Shown piece by piece: positions 50,014 through 51,918 of a stretch of 51,918 nucleotides of DNA. The notes under the pieces were generated by a model that was not told the DNA's origin, ran no database searches, and saw nothing but the letters and a program-made list of their open reading frames with translations. Position 1 is the stretch's first letter. Every line of letters begins with the position of its first letter. The DNA lies in NCBI GenBank assembly GCA_017466125.1, contig JAFTUS010000005.1, positions 1 through 51,918 of the forward strand, read 5' to 3'. This stretch comes from Lentisphaeria bacterium (lineage in GTDB: Bacteria; Verrucomicrobiota; Lentisphaeria; Victivallales; Victivallaceae). A program made the translations under genes and the position numbers.

Positions 50014-50499
50014 TCAGAAATTGTCAGATTCATGTTTTTCTTTTGGTTTTACAAAAACATTCGATTTAAGAAATGAAAACGTAATGATTGAAATAAACAA
50101 AATTATTCCCAATAAGTATTTTTGCCATTCCCACATTACAATATCTGCGGCAACAGATTTTTTGCCTATAATGGGAACTATATTGACATAGGAGTCGTAC
50201 AGAAGACAAAAAATCCGAAGAAAGATTTCTATAATCAATATCGCAGCTAATGATCTGTTTTTCTTGATAAACAGCCCTGAAATGAAGGATAATATCAACG
50301 AAATATCAAAAAACAACCTGATTTTTTCACTGCGCGGGAACAAAGAAAGAATTTCCAGCATTTCTCCTCTGATATCCAAATTTCCGGCAGCATACGGTAA
50401 ATAGTGAAAATTCACCATATATCTGACATCAAACAGGAATATCAAAAAAGAAGCAATGATCCCAACCCATAGTGCTGTTTGTTTCGTTGTTTTTTTCAT
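50014..50499 (-). CDS. hypothetical four-helix membrane protein
   Basis: 161 residues. Hydrophobic segments are at about 9-27, 64-78, 83-103 and 128-146. A short outer loop (MVNFHYLPYAAGNLDIRGE) follows the first helix and the tail is charged (KPKEKHESDNF). I do not recognise the family. A weak GAG precedes the ATG. AT-rich codon use contrasts with the sugar operons and suggests transfer. It lies between two other small membrane-protein genes in the same direction. Confidence 0.55.
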   Translation of the reverse strand: MKKTTKQTALWVGIIASFLIFLFDVRYMVNFHYLPYAAGNLDIRGEMLEILSLFPRSEKIRLFFDISLILSFISGLFIKKNRSLAAILIIEIFLRIFCLLYDSYVNIVPIIGKKSVAADIVMWEWQKYLLGIILFISIITFSFLKSNVFVKPKEKHESDNF

Positions 50500-50606
50500 G
50501 TTTTTACTCTGGCATCATATTTATATTGTTAATTAATCAATAAGAATAATTTAATTACAACACCGTATCAATATACATTTTCATGGAATGATACCGCTTC
50601 CCTGTA

Positions 50607-51011
50607 TTATTTTCGAACGACCTCATAATATACATCGTCCCTCTGCATGACGATCCGTTGATATTGTCTTCGAAAAAAAGTTGGTTTAATTTCTATTGTC
50701 AAAAAAGGTGTCTCTGTATTTTGTATGGGAGCGTGATATATTGCGGAACTTATGTCAATTGTCCTTGTTTTAAAAAAAGTTTTTTCTGACAAATTTAATG
50801 TTTTCAGCAAGGCTCTCAAGCTTTGTTGTTTAGGGTAATACCCATTTTTTTCTTTATAATTCTCCATATTGGTATATATAAGCCTTAAATTATGCATTGT
50901 ATTAGTCAAATCCTGCTTCCTTTGCACTTCTGAATAAAACCACAATATGCTAATTCCCAGAATAAATACTAATCCACTTCCTGCAAAAATTTTTACAAAA
51001 TGTTTTCTCAT
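50607..51011 (-). CDS. hypothetical single-pass protein with pseudopilin-like core
   Basis: 134 residues. One N-terminal helix (IFAGSGLVFILGISILWFYS) is followed by TNTMHNLRLIYTNMENYKEKNGYYPKQ, which resembles the 'Y...NG.YP' core of GspG-type pseudopilins, but there is no FTLIE prepilin site. The ATG is two bases from the inner end of the IS256-type element, so the natural ribosome site and perhaps some N-terminal codons were lost on insertion. AT-rich like its neighbours. Function unknown. Confidence 0.5.
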   Translation of the reverse strand: MRKHFVKIFAGSGLVFILGISILWFYSEVQRKQDLTNTMHNLRLIYTNMENYKEKNGYYPKQQSLRALLKTLNLSEKTFFKTRTIDISSAIYHAPIQNTETPFLTIEIKPTFFRRQYQRIVMQRDDVYYEVVRK

Positions 51012-51060
51012 TGGCTACGTAACACTTTTTCTGTAAATTCGCTAAAATCCTCGCATTACC

Positions 51061-51192
51061 TTAAACGTAACGCTTGCTCTCAGCGAGCCATGTTTCATCC
51101 AATTCGATCAGAAACGCAGTTGCGATTTTGAGCAAAGCTTCCTTGTTGGGAGGTAATTTAATACATCTGGTCCGATTTTTCAACTCGTTATT
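51061..51192 (-). pseudogene. IS256-type transposase, C-terminal remnant
   Basis: Forty-three codons reading NNELKNRTRCIKLPPNKEAL, then LLKIATAFLIELDETWL and a final KRYV before TAA, the standard closing region of IS256-family transposases. It is in the same frame as the N-terminal piece, separated from it by two stop codons at the deletion junction. Confidence 0.65.
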
Positions 51193-51204
51193 TTAAAATT
51201 CTTC

Positions 51205-51507
51205 TCATTTTGTTGTTCTCAGCTTGCGCCGTACTCCGATAGAGTCTGGCGCGAGATTGAACACCATCTTTCGCGTTTGTGGAATCTGCAATGCAAGCTC
51301 TCCCACACGGCTTTGAATATGTCGCTCCTTGAAACCGTTAGCATAGCCGGTACGTCCTTCCGTCCGTTGGTACGGAGTGGCTTTCAGGACGTTCTCACGC
51401 TCCAATTTCATTGCCAGATTGAACAATTTTTGTAAAACTTCGGACATTCCTTCCATTCCATGGTCCAAAATCGGTTGCAAAATCTCTTTTTCTGTGCTAT
51501 ATTCCAT
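51205..51507 (-). pseudogene. IS256-type transposase, N-terminal remnant
   Basis: 100 codons. The start EILQPILDHGMEGMSEVLQK and the block YQRTEGRTGYANGFKERHIQ, then RVGELALQIPQTR are the N-terminal domain of IS256 (Mutator-like) transposases. After IPQTR the sequence leaves the family pattern and stops, and the DDE catalytic core is entirely missing. Confidence 0.8.
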
Positions 51508-51600
51508 TTGTGATAAATCCTCTTTTTTGTGACTTTTCTCAGGAGTCTTTTAGAGAATTTATCACGTTTTTTCAGAATTTCAACCGAGTTACACACAGTT

Positions 51601-51648
51601 CGCGCTCCGACTCCGACGAGTTGGAGGACCCATTCTCGTCGGAGCGCG
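51601..51648. repeat. GC-rich inverted repeat inside the IS element
   Basis: CGCGCTCCGA pairs with TCGGAGCGCG, and alternatively TCCGACGAG pairs with CTCGTCGGA. It stands out in AT-rich surroundings, upstream of the transposase remnant, and could block incoming transcription. Confidence 0.5.
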
Positions 51649-51794
51649 CCCTATGCATAACTCTACGCTTCCGGCATACGCAATTTTACAGAAAATTCGT
51701 TACACTGCCCTTTAGTTCATAAACATTTAACAAAATCAGAAATTTTGAAATATAAAAAAGCAATAGAAGAAGCTGCTGGCAGAAAGGATTTTAT

Positions 51795-51918
51795 ATGGGA
51801 ATGGTAACTGCTCTTGATAAATTTTATGCAAATATAGAAAAAAACGATACAGACAATTTGATGTTTGATTATGACGGCTTGAATTATATGATCAGCTATT
51901 GGGGAAGGTATATTATCA
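51795..51918 (+). CDS. hypothetical protein, N-terminal part (partial)
   Basis: The frame opens with ATG preceded by AGAAAGGA and runs off the window: MGMVTALDKFYANIEKNDTD, then LMFDYDGLNYMISYWGRYI. No family recognised; the acidic, tyrosine-rich character is like small immunity-type proteins. A second frame ending KKAIEEAAGRKDFIWEW overlaps its start and comes directly out of the IS border, so an upstream partner gene was probably truncated by the insertion. Confidence 0.45.
   Translation, partial: MGMVTALDKFYANIEKNDTDNLMFDYDGLNYMISYWGRYII

Larger units (their letters stand above)
51013..51709 (-). mobile_element. IS256-family element with a large internal deletion
   Basis: Imperfect terminal inverted repeats: GTAAC-N3-TTTTCTGTAAA-N3-GC at 51019-51042 and its counterpart at 51680-51703, matching at 19 of 24 positions, with GGC outside each. 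Between them lie the N-terminal and C-terminal ends of one IS256-type transposase; roughly two thirds of the gene is missing (IS256 transposases are about 400 residues). No target duplication could be seen at the borders. The element cannot move by itself but could be moved in trans. Confidence 0.65.

Overview
The window most likely comes from a member of the Lentisphaerota (Victivallis-like, PVC superphylum). The evidence is two proteins with the prepilin leader [15 protein letters not shown] and a C-terminal H-x9-DG motif, several unusual glycosidases (GH36, GH106, GH78 and GH38 types), AraC regulators with PocR sensor domains, and a Gram-negative Kdo/LPS-export operon. This taxonomic call is an inference from gene content; there is no rRNA in the window. 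No tRNA, rRNA or CRISPR array was seen.

Layout. (1) 1-10.3 kb: the tail of a PD-(D/E)XK protein, then a four-gene sugar operon on the minus strand (isomerase, FGGY kinase, class II aldolase, GH36 alpha-galactosidase) with a divergent PocR/AraC regulator, and a large GH106-type glycosidase. (2) 10.4-14.2 kb: rpsO, a MATE exporter, xseB and a DUF4139 protein. (3) 14.2-21.8 kb: a minus-strand envelope operon reading small membrane protein, kdsB, kdsA, kdsC, a 771-residue LptC/LptA-like protein, lptB, hpf, followed by a NifX-type protein and an FkbM methyltransferase. (4) 21.9-24.4 kb: an MBOAT acyltransferase with an SGNH-like partner. (5) 24.5-32.4 kb: a PocR/AraC regulator divergent from a plus-strand locus with a frameshifted pseudopilin, a beta-helix protein, an alpha/beta-hydrolase lipoprotein, a GH78-like enzyme and a flavoprotein. 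(6) 32.6-40.2 kb: a minus-strand operon of a NagB-like protein, an amidohydrolase, a Gfo/Idh/MocA oxidoreductase, a pseudopilin and a large secreted glycosidase, with a divergent AraC regulator. (7) 40.2-47.3 kb: a six-gene complex resembling Hyf/formate hydrogenlyase-4, but whose large subunit lacks every nickel-iron cysteine; it fits the energy-converting hydrogenase-related (Ehr) group. (8) 47.4-51.9 kb: a gene remnant, a GH38/DUF5054 glycosidase, then an AT-rich accessory stretch with small membrane proteins and an internally deleted IS256-type element.

How the genes work together. Three catabolic operons are each paired with a divergent AraC-type regulator. In two of them a pseudopilin sits beside a secreted carbohydrate-active protein, suggesting that pseudopilins belong to the polysaccharide-use machinery in this lineage. 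The Kdo/Lpt operon keeps the proteobacterial order kdsC-lptC/A-lptB-hpf. A shared promoter form, TTGNAN-N16/17-TATATT (or TATTTT) and often with GGNTG just before the -10, is visible ahead of about ten genes and helped decide starts.

The strongest candidates for new biology are the Ni-free hydrogenase-like complex, the pseudopilin-containing sugar loci, the giant LptC/LptA-like protein, and the isomerase-kinase-aldolase route next to an alpha-galactosidase.
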